From contig NZ_JBLZFY010000055.1 of assembly GCF_050753365.1 (NCBI RefSeq), forward strand, positions 1 through 29,129: DNA of 29,129 nt, read 5' to 3'. Under the pieces are notes generated by a model. That model was not told the origin of the DNA, did not search any database, and saw only the letters and a list, made by a program, of their open reading frames with translations. Below, piece by piece: positions 6,889 through 14,159 of the stretch (its first letter is position 1; each line of letters starts with the position of its first letter). A program made the translations under genes and the position numbers. This DNA comes from Geminocystis sp050753365. GTDB taxonomy: Bacteria > Cyanobacteriota > Cyanobacteriia > Cyanobacteriales > Cyanobacteriaceae.

Positions 6889-8391
6889 TTGACTAAAATA
6901 ACCTATCAAACTTTGTTAAATCCAGAAGTCACAGAATTTTGTGATGTGATGGGAAATTTTTTTAGCAAAATAGAAAGAGATTTATACAAAGATTTAGAAC
7001 AAGGAAAAAAACTGAATGATTTAAAGAAAAGTTATCAAATAAAGTACGGGATAAATGCTCGTCAATTTAACTCTATTCACATCATCTTAAAAGGTAAAAT
7101 CGCTTCCAGAAAAGAGTGTTATCAAAGTCAGATAAAACAAACACAGTTAAAGATTAAAGGTTTACAAAAAACTATTGAGAGTGAAAAGAAAAAGTTAGAA
7201 AAATTACCGTTATCTTGTGGCAGAAATCAAAAATCAGTCAGGAGTAAACTAAGATTTACTCTTCATCAAAAACAAAGAAAATTAGCAACTTTAAAAGATA
7301 GATTAGCAACTTTAAAAAAGAAAAAACCATCTCTTGTTTTTGGGGGTAAAAAACTATGGTACGCTCAATATAATTTAAAAGAAAATGGTTATTCTAGTCA
7401 CCAAGAATGGTTAAAAGACTGGAAAAAAACTCGTAGTTCACAATTTACTTTAGTGGGTTCAAAAAATGAAACTAATGGTAATCAAAATTGTCAATTATTG
7501 CCTAATGGCACTTTAAAAATTAGAGTACCACCTTGTTATGAATCAATTTTTGGGAAGTATTATTTAATAGAAAATGTCAAATTTAATTATGGACAAAGGG
7601 ATGTAGAATATGCTTTAAATAATCAACAAGCATTAACTTTTAGATTTGTCAAAAAAGATGAGAAATGGTATATATTTTGTAGTTTTGATTTGCCCGAAAC
7701 TCCCACTATCTCTGAGCAAAAAAATGGAATGTTAGGGATAGATTTAAACCCAAATATTATCGGTTGGAGTTATTGTGATAGTGAGGGAAATTTAAAAGCA
7801 AAAGGACAAATTAAAATAAATGTAAGAGATAAAAGCACTAATCAAACAAAGGCAATTATCGGTGATGCGGTGAAAAAATTAGTGAAATTAGCTTATGATT
7901 ATCAATGTCCAATTAGTATAGAAAATTTAGATTTTGAAAGAAAAAAAGCAACCATGAAACAGGAGGGTGTAAAATATTCTCGAATGTTATCAAACTTTGC
8001 TTATAGTTGTTTTGAGCAAATGTTAAATAGTTGTGCTTTTAAGTATGGAATTGAGGTAATAAAAGTTAATCCCGCCTTTTCAAGTTTAATGGGATTGACG
8101 AAATTTATGAGGCTTTATGGTTTGTCGAGTGATACGGCGGCGGCTTTAGTATTAGCAAGACGGGCTTTAAGGAAAAAAGAGCGTATTCCAACCAGTTACG
8201 CCCGATTAGTTCAAGTTGATTCTAGTCGGCACGTTTGGAGTTTTTGGAATGCCCTTAACAAGAAACTCTTTGGCATAAAACGTCATAGTTTCTTTAGTGT
8301 CTCTAACAGAGAAGTAGAGGTCAAGCTATTAGATGAGTTACATAGTAATAGGTTTAATGGCAAGTCGCAAGACACTTTTATTACAAGGTGA
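6889..8391 (+). CDS. TnpB-family RNA-guided nuclease-like protein without zinc finger
   Basis: This 500-residue protein shows all three RuvC motifs: GIDLNPNIIGWSY (D285), ISIENLDF (E345) and GLSSDTAAALVLARRAL (D415), so the catalytic triad looks intact. Canonical TnpB (about 400 residues) has a CxxC...CxxC zinc ribbon between motifs II and III; here that stretch reads VNPAFSSLMGLTKFMRLYG with no cysteine pairs. The N-terminal half is Lys-rich with a coiled-coil-like region (about 75-148, including a repeated RLATLK). The start is TTG 6889, with no clear ribosome site. A structured 3' region suitable for an omega RNA follows. There is no CRISPR array or Tn7-type gene nearby, so a Cas12k transposon is not supported. 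Confidence 0.82.
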   Translation: MTKITYQTLLNPEVTEFCDVMGNFFSKIERDLYKDLEQGKKLNDLKKSYQIKYGINARQFNSIHIILKGKIASRKECYQSQIKQTQLKIKGLQKTIESEKKKLEKLPLSCGRNQKSVRSKLRFTLHQKQRKLATLKDRLATLKKKKPSLVFGGKKLWYAQYNLKENGYSSHQEWLKDWKKTRSSQFTLVGSKNETNGNQNCQLLPNGTLKIRVPPCYESIFGKYYLIENVKFNYGQRDVEYALNNQQALTFRFVKKDEKWYIFCSFDLPETPTISEQKNGMLGIDLNPNIIGWSYCDSEGNLKAKGQIKINVRDKSTNQTKAIIGDAVKKLVKLAYDYQCPISIENLDFERKKATMKQEGVKYSRMLSNFAYSCFEQMLNSCAFKYGIEVIKVNPAFSSLMGLTKFMRLYGLSSDTAAALVLARRALRKKERIPTSYARLVQVDSSRHVWSFWNALNKKLFGIKRHSFFSVSNREVEVKLLDELHSNRFNGKSQDTFITR

Positions 8392-8508
8392 GATTCCTTG
8401 TCACGAGTCGTTAACAATTCTGCTCGGTTAACGCAATAATCATGGATTTGGAGTCATTATTTGATGATGTCCAAGTTTGTCCAAGTTTTCAGGAGCGGTT
8501 GTACTTAA
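8392..8508 (+). ncRNA. Candidate omega RNA scaffold / right end of the TnpB element
   Basis: TnpB guide RNAs usually run from the end of tnpB through the right end, with the guide taken from flanking DNA. Here CGTTAAC (8409-8415) and GTTAACG (8427-8433) form a 7-bp stem with an 11-nt loop directly after the tnpB stop, followed by the tandem TGTCCAAG copies (8469-8486) and TTCAGGAGCGG. The structure is seen; the RNA itself is inferred, and its 3' limit is unknown. Confidence 0.35.
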
Positions 8509-8633
8509 GATAAAGTAGGGAGATATTTCTTTGGTATTTGTCATAAAATTTTCGGTGAAGGTAAGACGATGAAGACTAGAAGACTAGGGAATAATACTAT
8601 AAAGCAACCCCTATTTGTTATTTTTTGGTGGGG

Positions 8634-8838
8634 TTGGGTTCACCAGGGCTGTTTCAAAGTAAGTTGCTAAAAAATGTTGGGGTGTTAGGGTATTAGGGGA
8701 TTAGGGAGTTTTTTTGCTTCCAGATTTCAGGTAATAATAATAAATCTTGAATAAATTATCAAAACTCATTACTTATTACTCTTTACTCATTACTTTCTCT
8801 TAAACAAAAATTTGAAAATGAAACAGCCCTGTTGGGTT
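8634..8838. repeat. MITE-like element with 13-bp inverted repeats and TTGGGTT flanks
   Basis: CAGGGCTGTTTCA (8644-8656) and TGAAACAGCCCTG (8819-8831) are exact inverted copies about 160 bp apart. TTGGGTT stands on both sides (8634-8640 and 8832-8838), a possible 7-bp target duplication, with three unexplained bases (CAC) on the left. The interior holds no ORF, only AT-rich DNA and degenerate heptamer repeats (8764-8798). It looks like a non-autonomous insertion element. Confidence 0.55.
8764..8798. repeat. Degenerate heptamer array (STRR-like)
   Basis: Five 7-bp units, ACTCATT, ACTTATT, ACTCTTT, ACTCATT and ACTTTCT, stand in tandem inside the MITE-like element. They are the same general type as the arrays at 23063 and 26000. 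Confidence 0.6.
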
Positions 8839-8945
8839 TAATATATTAAAGATACTCGAAGTTGATGGAGCAAATGTTAAGAAGTGTAAAATTTGAGATA
8901 TAATATTGTTTTGCATTACTATAACAAGGTACATATAAAAATATA

Positions 8946-9767
8946 ATGATTTGGCCTTTCAAAACGTCATCCACAAAAAAAATCGCTCGAATTGAAATTA
9001 CAGGTGCGATCGCATCTAAAACCAGAGAACAAGTATTAGAAGCATTAGAGATAGTAGAAGAAAAAAAATTTCCTGCCTTACTATTAAGAATCGACTCCCC
9101 CGGCGGTACGGTGGCAGATTCTCAAGAGATATACTCGGCTTTGAAGAAATTAGGGGAAAAAATCAAAATAGTGGCTAGTTTCGGCAATATATCCGCTTCT
9201 GGTGGTGTTTATATCGGCGTGGGGGCAAATCATATTGTTTCTAATGCAGGAACGATTACAGGTAGTATCGGGGTTATTATTAGGGGAAACAATGTCGAAA
9301 AACTCTTAGATAAGGTGGGAGTGTCTTTTCAAGTCATCAAATCAGGACCCTATAAGGATATACTATCTTTCGATCGAGATTTAACGCCAGAAGAACACAA
9401 GATTTTACAACAGTTAATTGATAGTACCTATGAACAATTTGTGCAAACTGTTGCCGAAGGCAGAAAATTGAGCATCGATACCGTGAAAAGTTTTGCTGAT
9501 GGGCGCATTTTTAGTGGACAACAGGCTTTAGAATTAGGGTTAGTCGATCGATTAGGTACAGAGAAAGACGCTTTTAGATGGGCTTGTGAATTAGTTAAAC
9601 TTGATCCTGATAAAACCGAATGTGAAACCATTGAGCAACCAAAATCTTTCGTCGATCGTTTGCTTAATGGACGAACTCAGGTAAAATCAAGGGTAGGATC
9701 TAGCATTAATTGGTTAGAATTTGAATTGGCTACCAGTGGTCAACCTTTATGGTTATATCGTCCTTAA
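8946..9767 (+). CDS. sppA: Signal peptide peptidase SppA, short form
   Basis: A 273-residue serine protease of the S49 family that degrades signal peptides left in the membrane. RIDSPGGTVADSQEIY (residues 48-63) and ISASGGVYIG (82-91) are the conserved crotonase-fold motifs, with nucleophile S85 and general base K137 in KSGPYKDIL. The length fits the single-domain SppA of cyanobacteria. No strong signal peptide or membrane helix is visible at the N-terminus. The start follows a spacer with a TATAAT at 8899-8904. aroH follows 49 bp later on the same strand, a common cyanobacterial neighbour and likely operon partner. Confidence 0.93.
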   Translation: MIWPFKTSSTKKIARIEITGAIASKTREQVLEALEIVEEKKFPALLLRIDSPGGTVADSQEIYSALKKLGEKIKIVASFGNISASGGVYIGVGANHIVSNAGTITGSIGVIIRGNNVEKLLDKVGVSFQVIKSGPYKDILSFDRDLTPEEHKILQQLIDSTYEQFVQTVAEGRKLSIDTVKSFADGRIFSGQQALELGLVDRLGTEKDAFRWACELVKLDPDKTECETIEQPKSFVDRLLNGRTQVKSRVGSSINWLEFELATSGQPLWLYRP

Positions 9768-9816
9768 TCTATCGTTCTAAAATATGCACTTAACTTGGCA
9801 AGGGAGTGAAAAGTTG

Positions 9817-10197
9817 ATGTTGAATGTACGGGCAATTCGAGGCGCTACTACGGCTTCGGAAAATACCATCGAAGCCATGAGAGAAGCGGTAAGAGAGTTA
9901 TTAAAAGACATCGAAACCCGTAATCAACTAAAACATGAAGACGTTATCAGCGTTATTTTTACCGCTACCCCCGATTTAGATGCGGTTTTTCCTGCCGCCA
10001 TTGCTAGGGAATATCCTCAATGGGCAAATATACCCCTATTAGATTTACAACAAATGCAGGTAAAGGGGAGTTTACAAAAATGTATTCGAGTCTTGATTTA
10101 TATCAATACATCTAAACCACAAACAGAGATGTATCATTCTTACTTGCGTCAAGCGGAAAATTTACGTCCTGATTTGAGTTTAACTTCTTTTAAATAA
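9817..10197 (+). CDS. aroH: Chorismate mutase, AroH class
   Basis: It converts chorismate to prephenate in phenylalanine/tyrosine synthesis. The sequence VRAIRGATTASENTIEAMRE at the N-terminus and MQVKGSLQKCIRVLIYIN near residues 80-97 are AroH hallmarks, with the active-site Arg in the second. The ATG at 9817 (126 residues) is preferred over the ATG at 9784: GGGAG lies 10 nt upstream and the product then starts directly with the first strand of the family. It lies downstream of sppA on the same strand. Confidence 0.92.
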   Translation: MLNVRAIRGATTASENTIEAMREAVRELLKDIETRNQLKHEDVISVIFTATPDLDAVFPAAIAREYPQWANIPLLDLQQMQVKGSLQKCIRVLIYINTSKPQTEMYHSYLRQAENLRPDLSLTSFK

Positions 10198-10223
10198 TTT
10201 CGATCGAAAAACTTTAGCTAAAT

Positions 10224-10244
10224 AAACAGGCAAGATGCCTGTTT
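10224..10244. terminator. Palindromic repeat / possible terminator after aroH
   Basis: AAACAGGCA-AGA-TGCCTGTTT is a perfect 9-bp stem with a 3-nt loop followed by TT. The same palindrome recurs at 22436-22454 inside a coding gene, so it is a dispersed repeat that may work here as a terminator. Confidence 0.5.
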
Positions 10245-10349
10245 TACAGTGGGGAAAGATAATGTTAAGAAAATTTAAGGGATTTTTATAAAGAAAAAAA
10301 AATTGATTAAGATAAATTCATAAAGATTATTTATCAATCTCCTGAAATT

Positions 10350-12602
10350 ATGGCTCACCCTCTCTACGCTGCTTTTATCTGGCATCAGCATCAGCCTCTC
10401 TACAAATCTCGTCTTTCTAGTAATGATTTTGGTGGAAACTATCGTTTACCTTGGGTTAGGTTACACGGTATCAAAGATTACCTTGATTTAGTGTTAATCC
10501 TTGAAAAATATCCCCAGTTACATCAAACTGTTAATCTTGTACCTTCTTTGATGCTCCAGTTAGAAGAATATGCTAACGGTAGCGCGATCGATCCTTATCT
10601 GGCTTTGACTTTAACTCCTGTCAGTGAATTAAATAGAGAACAAAAACAATACATCATTGAACATTTTTTCGATGCTAACCATTATCACTTAATTCGTCCT
10701 CATGCACGTTATGAACAACTATATCAAGAACGTCATGTTAACGGTAAACAGTGGTGTTATGAGAAGTGGATTGAAAGAGATTATAGTGACTTGTTAGCAT
10801 GGCATAATTTAGCGTGGTTTGACCCTCTTTTTTGGGATGATCCACAAATTGCAGAATGGTTACAAAGAGGAGAAAATTTCACTCTGTTCGATCGAAAAAA
10901 CATCTGTGCAAAACAACAGGAAATCATTGCTCGTATCATTCCTCAACACAAAAAAATGCAGGAAACGGGACAATTGGAAGTCACCACTACACCCTATACT
11001 CACCCCATTTTACCCCTGTTAGCAGACACCAACGCTGGACGAGTGGCAATCCCTAACATGACTTTACCTAACACTCGTTTTCAGTGGGAAGAAGACATCC
11101 CCCGTCACCTCAATAAAGCATGGAAGATGTATGAGGAGCGGTTCGATCGATCGCCGAGGGGATTGTGGCCTAGTGAACAGTCCGTCAGCCCTTCAATTCT
11201 GCCCCATGTAGCCAAGAGAGGTTTTAATTGGTTATGTTCCGATGAAGCGGTTTTAGGATGGAGTATCAATCACTTTTTTAATCGTGATGAAATGGGAAAT
11301 TTATACGAACCTGAATACTTATATCGCCCTTATCGACTGGAAACCCCCGAAGGTGACTTAAGTATTGTTTTTCGGGATCACCGTTTATCAGACTTAATCG
11401 GTTTTACCTACGGCGCTATGAATGCAGATCAAGCCGCAGGAGACTTAATCGGACATTTGGAAGCCATTGCCAGAAGACTGAAAGAGAGACAATGGGGGGA
11501 TAAAAGTACCTTAGAAAATCCTTGGTTAGTTACGATCGCGCTAGACGGAGAAAACTGTTGGGAATTTTACGAACAAGACGGCAAACTATTCTTAGAATCT
11601 CTTTACAGTCGCTTATCTCAACAATCTCAAATCCAATTAGTGACAGTATCGGAATTTCTCGACAAATTTCCAGCGACAGAAACCCTCAACAGTAACACAT
11701 TACATAGTGGTTCATGGGTTGACGGTAGTTTCAGTACATGGATAGGTGATCCCTCTAAAAATAAAGCGTGGGAATACCTAAAAACCGCCAGAGAAACCCT
11801 TGCTAAACATCCCGAAGCCACCGAAGAAAGTAACCCCGAAGCATGGGAAGCATTATACGCCGCCGAAGGTTCAGACTGGTTTTGGTGGTTTGGTGATCCC
11901 CATCATTCCAACCATGATGCCATGTTTGATCAACTTTTTAGAGAACATTTGATCGCTCTTTATCAAGCCTTAGATGAAACTCCTCCCGAATATTTATACG
12001 AACCCGTTGCCGAAGTCGAGCAAAAATTGGCTAACGACTATCAACCTGCTAGTTTCATTCATCCTGTTATCGATGGTAAAGGAGACGAAGAAGACTGGGA
12101 TAAAGCAGGAAAAATCAAACTCGGTGGCGCAAGGGGTACAATGCACAAAGCAAGTATCATCCCTGCTATATTTTACGGTTGGGATCACCTTAACTTTTAT
12201 CTACGTTTCGATCTGAAACCGGGGGTAAAAGCAGGGCAAGATTTACCATCAGAGTTACACCTTGTCTGGTATTATCCCGATCGATCGATGCACAACAATC
12301 GTCTCTATTTAGCAAACTTACCCGATGAAGCTCCTCTTAACTATTATTATCGTCATCATTTATGCGTCAACTTAGTAACTCAAACAATTTGGTTACAGGA
12401 AGCTGGAGAAGACGGTAATTGGCACTCTCGTTATTGTGGTGGAAAAGTTGCCTTAGATACCTGTATTGAAATTTCTGTACCTTGGAAAGATTTACATATC
12501 GATCCCGACATGGAATTAAATATAGTGGGAATTTTAGCCGAAAATGGTCAATATAAAGACTATTTGCCCGAAGACAACGTTATTCGCCTTCAAGCGCCCT
12601 AA
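10350..12602 (+). CDS. Glycoside hydrolase family 57 protein
   Basis: A 750-residue alpha-glucan-acting enzyme (amylase, branching or debranching type cannot be told from sequence alone). GH57 conserved motifs appear in order: WHQHQP (11-16), a threonine-rich region with TTTPYTHPILPLL (around 210), GLWPSEQSV with the likely nucleophile E276, and WLCSDEAVLGW with the likely acid/base D298, then LDGENCWEFY (around 398). After about residue 560 a beta-rich C-terminal domain begins (DGKGDEEDWDKAGKI..., FYGWDHLNFYLRF), resembling carbohydrate-binding or CBM9-like modules. No signal peptide is seen, so it probably acts on cytoplasmic glycogen. It stands alone with a hairpin after its stop. Confidence 0.9.
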   Translation: MAHPLYAAFIWHQHQPLYKSRLSSNDFGGNYRLPWVRLHGIKDYLDLVLILEKYPQLHQTVNLVPSLMLQLEEYANGSAIDPYLALTLTPVSELNREQKQYIIEHFFDANHYHLIRPHARYEQLYQERHVNGKQWCYEKWIERDYSDLLAWHNLAWFDPLFWDDPQIAEWLQRGENFTLFDRKNICAKQQEIIARIIPQHKKMQETGQLEVTTTPYTHPILPLLADTNAGRVAIPNMTLPNTRFQWEEDIPRHLNKAWKMYEERFDRSPRGLWPSEQSVSPSILPHVAKRGFNWLCSDEAVLGWSINHFFNRDEMGNLYEPEYLYRPYRLETPEGDLSIVFRDHRLSDLIGFTYGAMNADQAAGDLIGHLEAIARRLKERQWGDKSTLENPWLVTIALDGENCWEFYEQDGKLFLESLYSRLSQQSQIQLVTVSEFLDKFPATETLNSNTLHSGSWVDGSFSTWIGDPSKNKAWEYLKTARETLAKHPEATEESNPEAWEALYAAEGSDWFWWFGDPHHSNHDAMFDQLFREHLIALYQALDETPPEYLYEPVAEVEQKLANDYQPASFIHPVIDGKGDEEDWDKAGKIKLGGARGTMHKASIIPAIFYGWDHLNFYLRFDLKPGVKAGQDLPSELHLVWYYPDRSMHNNRLYLANLPDEAPLNYYYRHHLCVNLVTQTIWLQEAGEDGNWHSRYCGGKVALDTCIEISVPWKDLHIDPDMELNIVGILAENGQYKDYLPEDNVIRLQAP

Positions 12603-12628
12603 TTTGTCAATAATGCTTTTAAAACTCC

Positions 12629-12646
12629 TCGCACCTTTAGGTGCGA
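12629..12646 (+). terminator. Hairpin downstream of the GH57 gene
   Basis: TCGCACC-TTTA-GGTGCGA forms a 7-bp stem with a 4-nt loop, 27 nt after the stop codon. A pyrimidine-rich tract with a few T's follows, so it is a moderate terminator candidate. Confidence 0.5.
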
Positions 12647-12764
12647 CAATTCTTTCTTCATTCATTGATGCCGTTCAAAAGCACCTGAGAATGATGAAGA
12701 TAAGAAGGGGAGAAGAGGAAGGAAGGAGTAATGATTAAGAAGTCAAGAGTTTTGATGAGTATCT

Positions 12765-13106
12765 CTAAGATTTTACGGATTGTAGATCTTCCCATGTAAT
12801 GTCCTGTTTCTCTCCTGCAAATTCGTTATCGGGAGTAATAAATAACATACAATGACACTCTTTCCTTTCTCTCATGGGTACACAAGGACAATTCCAGAAC
12901 GTATTTTTCACCTCCGCTTCTTTATCTTCGTAGTGGCGACAAGGACAAAGAGGTGAGCCTAATTCTTCTTTATGACGTGCTAAACCTTGTATAACAACGG
13001 CAGTAACGGAAGGGTCTATACAAAAGTAAGTATCTGTACGTTTAGCGTATTGTTCCGCAAAGTTTTTCATTGCTTCTAAGGTTTTGTCGTTGTTAACTTC
13101 AGTCAT
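12765..13106 (-). CDS. ftrC: Ferredoxin:thioredoxin reductase, catalytic (beta) chain
   Basis: This 113-residue subunit passes electrons from photosynthetic ferredoxin to thioredoxin through a [4Fe-4S] cluster next to a redox disulfide. The cysteine pattern is complete: SPLCPCRHYED (C54, C56), WNCPCVPM (C73, C75) and KECHCMLF (C84, C86). Length and motifs match the plant/cyanobacterial enzyme, which supports a photosynthetic host. The variable chain gene is not in the window. It is convergent with the GH57 gene and divergent from the PAP2 gene. Confidence 0.96.
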   Translation of the reverse strand: MTEVNNDKTLEAMKNFAEQYAKRTDTYFCIDPSVTAVVIQGLARHKEELGSPLCPCRHYEDKEAEVKNTFWNCPCVPMRERKECHCMLFITPDNEFAGEKQDITWEDLQSVKS

Positions 13107-13283
13107 GATTATTTTTTCTATTCTATTACTGTATAAGATACTATTTTACCTTAGTTCGATATAAAATTTTTTGTTTATGCTAAGATTGCAGATTAACTAT
13201 TTCGATCACGAAGCTGTGCGATCGAACCTTCTTTCAACAAGAGGTGATATTAAACATAACAAGGATGGTTTAATTAAATTTCA

Positions 13284-13976
13284 ATGCAAATAAAAATACA
13301 AAACCTCAAAAAACATTTATTAAAACCAAAAAAATTTTTTTATTATTTTAATCGAGTTAATCTTTTTTTTTCCAGTATTGCATTATTAATATTTATTCTG
13401 ATTAGTATAGGGGTTTCTAGCGGTGAATTAAAATCTTTGGATGAGTATATCTTAGCTCAATTACACATTATTTTACCCGACTGGTTTTTTAATATTGCTA
13501 AGGCTTCTTATTTCATTGGAGAAGCAGAAGTTGCCGCTTTTATTGTGCTTTTTAGTTTAATTTTTTTAGTGCGCAAAAAATTGTGGGATGAAGCTCAAGT
13601 TTTAGCTTTATTTACTCTTTCTATTCTCATTTTGATCGATCGAATTCTTAAGCCTTTTTTTGCTATTGCCCGTCCGCTCGATCGATTGGTAGATAATGCT
13701 TTTGGTTATAGTTTCCCTAGTGGGCACGCTTCGGGAAATCTAATTTTATACTTTTTATTAGCTTATTTTATTGTCCAATCTTTTCCTAAATATAGATTTA
13801 TTTGTTATTTTATTCCCACTTTTTCCATTATCTTAATGGGCATAAGTAGTGCCTATTTGCGAGTCCATTGGGTATCAGATATTTTTGCATCTTATTGTAT
13901 AGGATATATCATGGTTAGTCTGGCAATTACCTTGCTTAAAAGTAGTCAAAAAAATAGCTCTATTTCAGAATCATAA
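13284..13976 (+). CDS. PAP2 family membrane phosphatase
   Basis: A 230-residue integral membrane protein with about five or six hydrophobic segments (for example 27-45, 83-96, 107-121, 153-167, 172-187, 200-218). The three-part phosphatase signature is present: KPFFAIARP (123-131), PSGH (145-148) and AYLRVHWVSD (190-199), with the Arg, His and Asp of the active site. Such enzymes dephosphorylate lipid phosphates such as phosphatidate or undecaprenyl diphosphate; the substrate cannot be read from sequence. The N-terminus is Lys-rich, as expected for a cytoplasmic start. Confidence 0.9.
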   Translation: MQIKIQNLKKHLLKPKKFFYYFNRVNLFFSSIALLIFILISIGVSSGELKSLDEYILAQLHIILPDWFFNIAKASYFIGEAEVAAFIVLFSLIFLVRKKLWDEAQVLALFTLSILILIDRILKPFFAIARPLDRLVDNAFGYSFPSGHASGNLILYFLLAYFIVQSFPKYRFICYFIPTFSIILMGISSAYLRVHWVSDIFASYCIGYIMVSLAITLLKSSQKNSSISES

Positions 13977-14002
13977 TTTTTATCCAGTTTTATTAATTTA
14001 AT

Positions 14003-14155
14003 TGTCGTGGTTATTTTGAAGCTGAAGGAGAAGATGAACAACAAATTTTTACCTATAAAATCACAGACGATCTAATTAGAAAGCTGACGGAAAAACCCCT
14101 AGTTATTAAAAAAGGTGGGCAATGCCCACCTTACAGATTAAAATTGGAGTTGTAA
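14003..14155 (+). other. Possible coding remnant before the tkt 3' end
   Basis: One plus frame is open from 14003 to TAA at 14153-14155 and encodes a protein-like stretch (RGYFEAEGEDEQQIFTYKIT, then DDLIRKLTEKPLVIKK) without a start codon. Its tail runs through the palindrome at 14112-14132. It could be the 3' end of a lost gene or chance; no family is recognised. Confidence 0.2.
14112..14132. terminator. Palindromic repeat / terminator candidate between PAP2 gene and tkt
   Basis: AAGGTGGGCA-A-TGCCCACCTT is a perfect 10-bp stem, 28 nt past the tkt stop. It shares the TTACAG trailer with the palindrome at 10224 and appears to belong to the same dispersed repeat group. It could end tkt transcription. 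Confidence 0.55.
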
Positions 14156-14159
14156 TTTA

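Larger units (their letters stand above)
6753..8508 (+). mobile_element. TnpB-only transposon (IS605/IS607-like relative), approximate limits
   Basis: Limits are set by the break in the peroxiredoxin-like frame on the left and a TGTCCAA repeat cluster on the right. GATAAA occurs on both sides (6746-6751 and 8509-8514) and may mark the junctions. The left end has AAAATTAGACAAT and AAAATTGGACATT 20 bp apart, then an inverted TTTGTCCAATTTTTTTC. The right end has TGTCCAAGTT twice in tandem, followed like the left copy by TTCAGGA. There is no TnpA transposase (neither Y1 nor serine type), so the element must be mobilised in trans or be fixed. Confidence 0.5.

Noticed and set aside
6753..8508. TnpB element considered as a Cas12k-type CRISPR-associated transposon
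   Set aside because: No tnsB, tnsC, tniQ or CRISPR array is present, the protein is 500 residues, and its RuvC residues look intact, whereas Cas12k is larger and nuclease-dead.
10819..12216. Several overlapping short frames inside the GH57 gene
   Set aside because: They lie wholly within a well-supported gene, have no recognisable motifs and follow its codon pattern out of frame.
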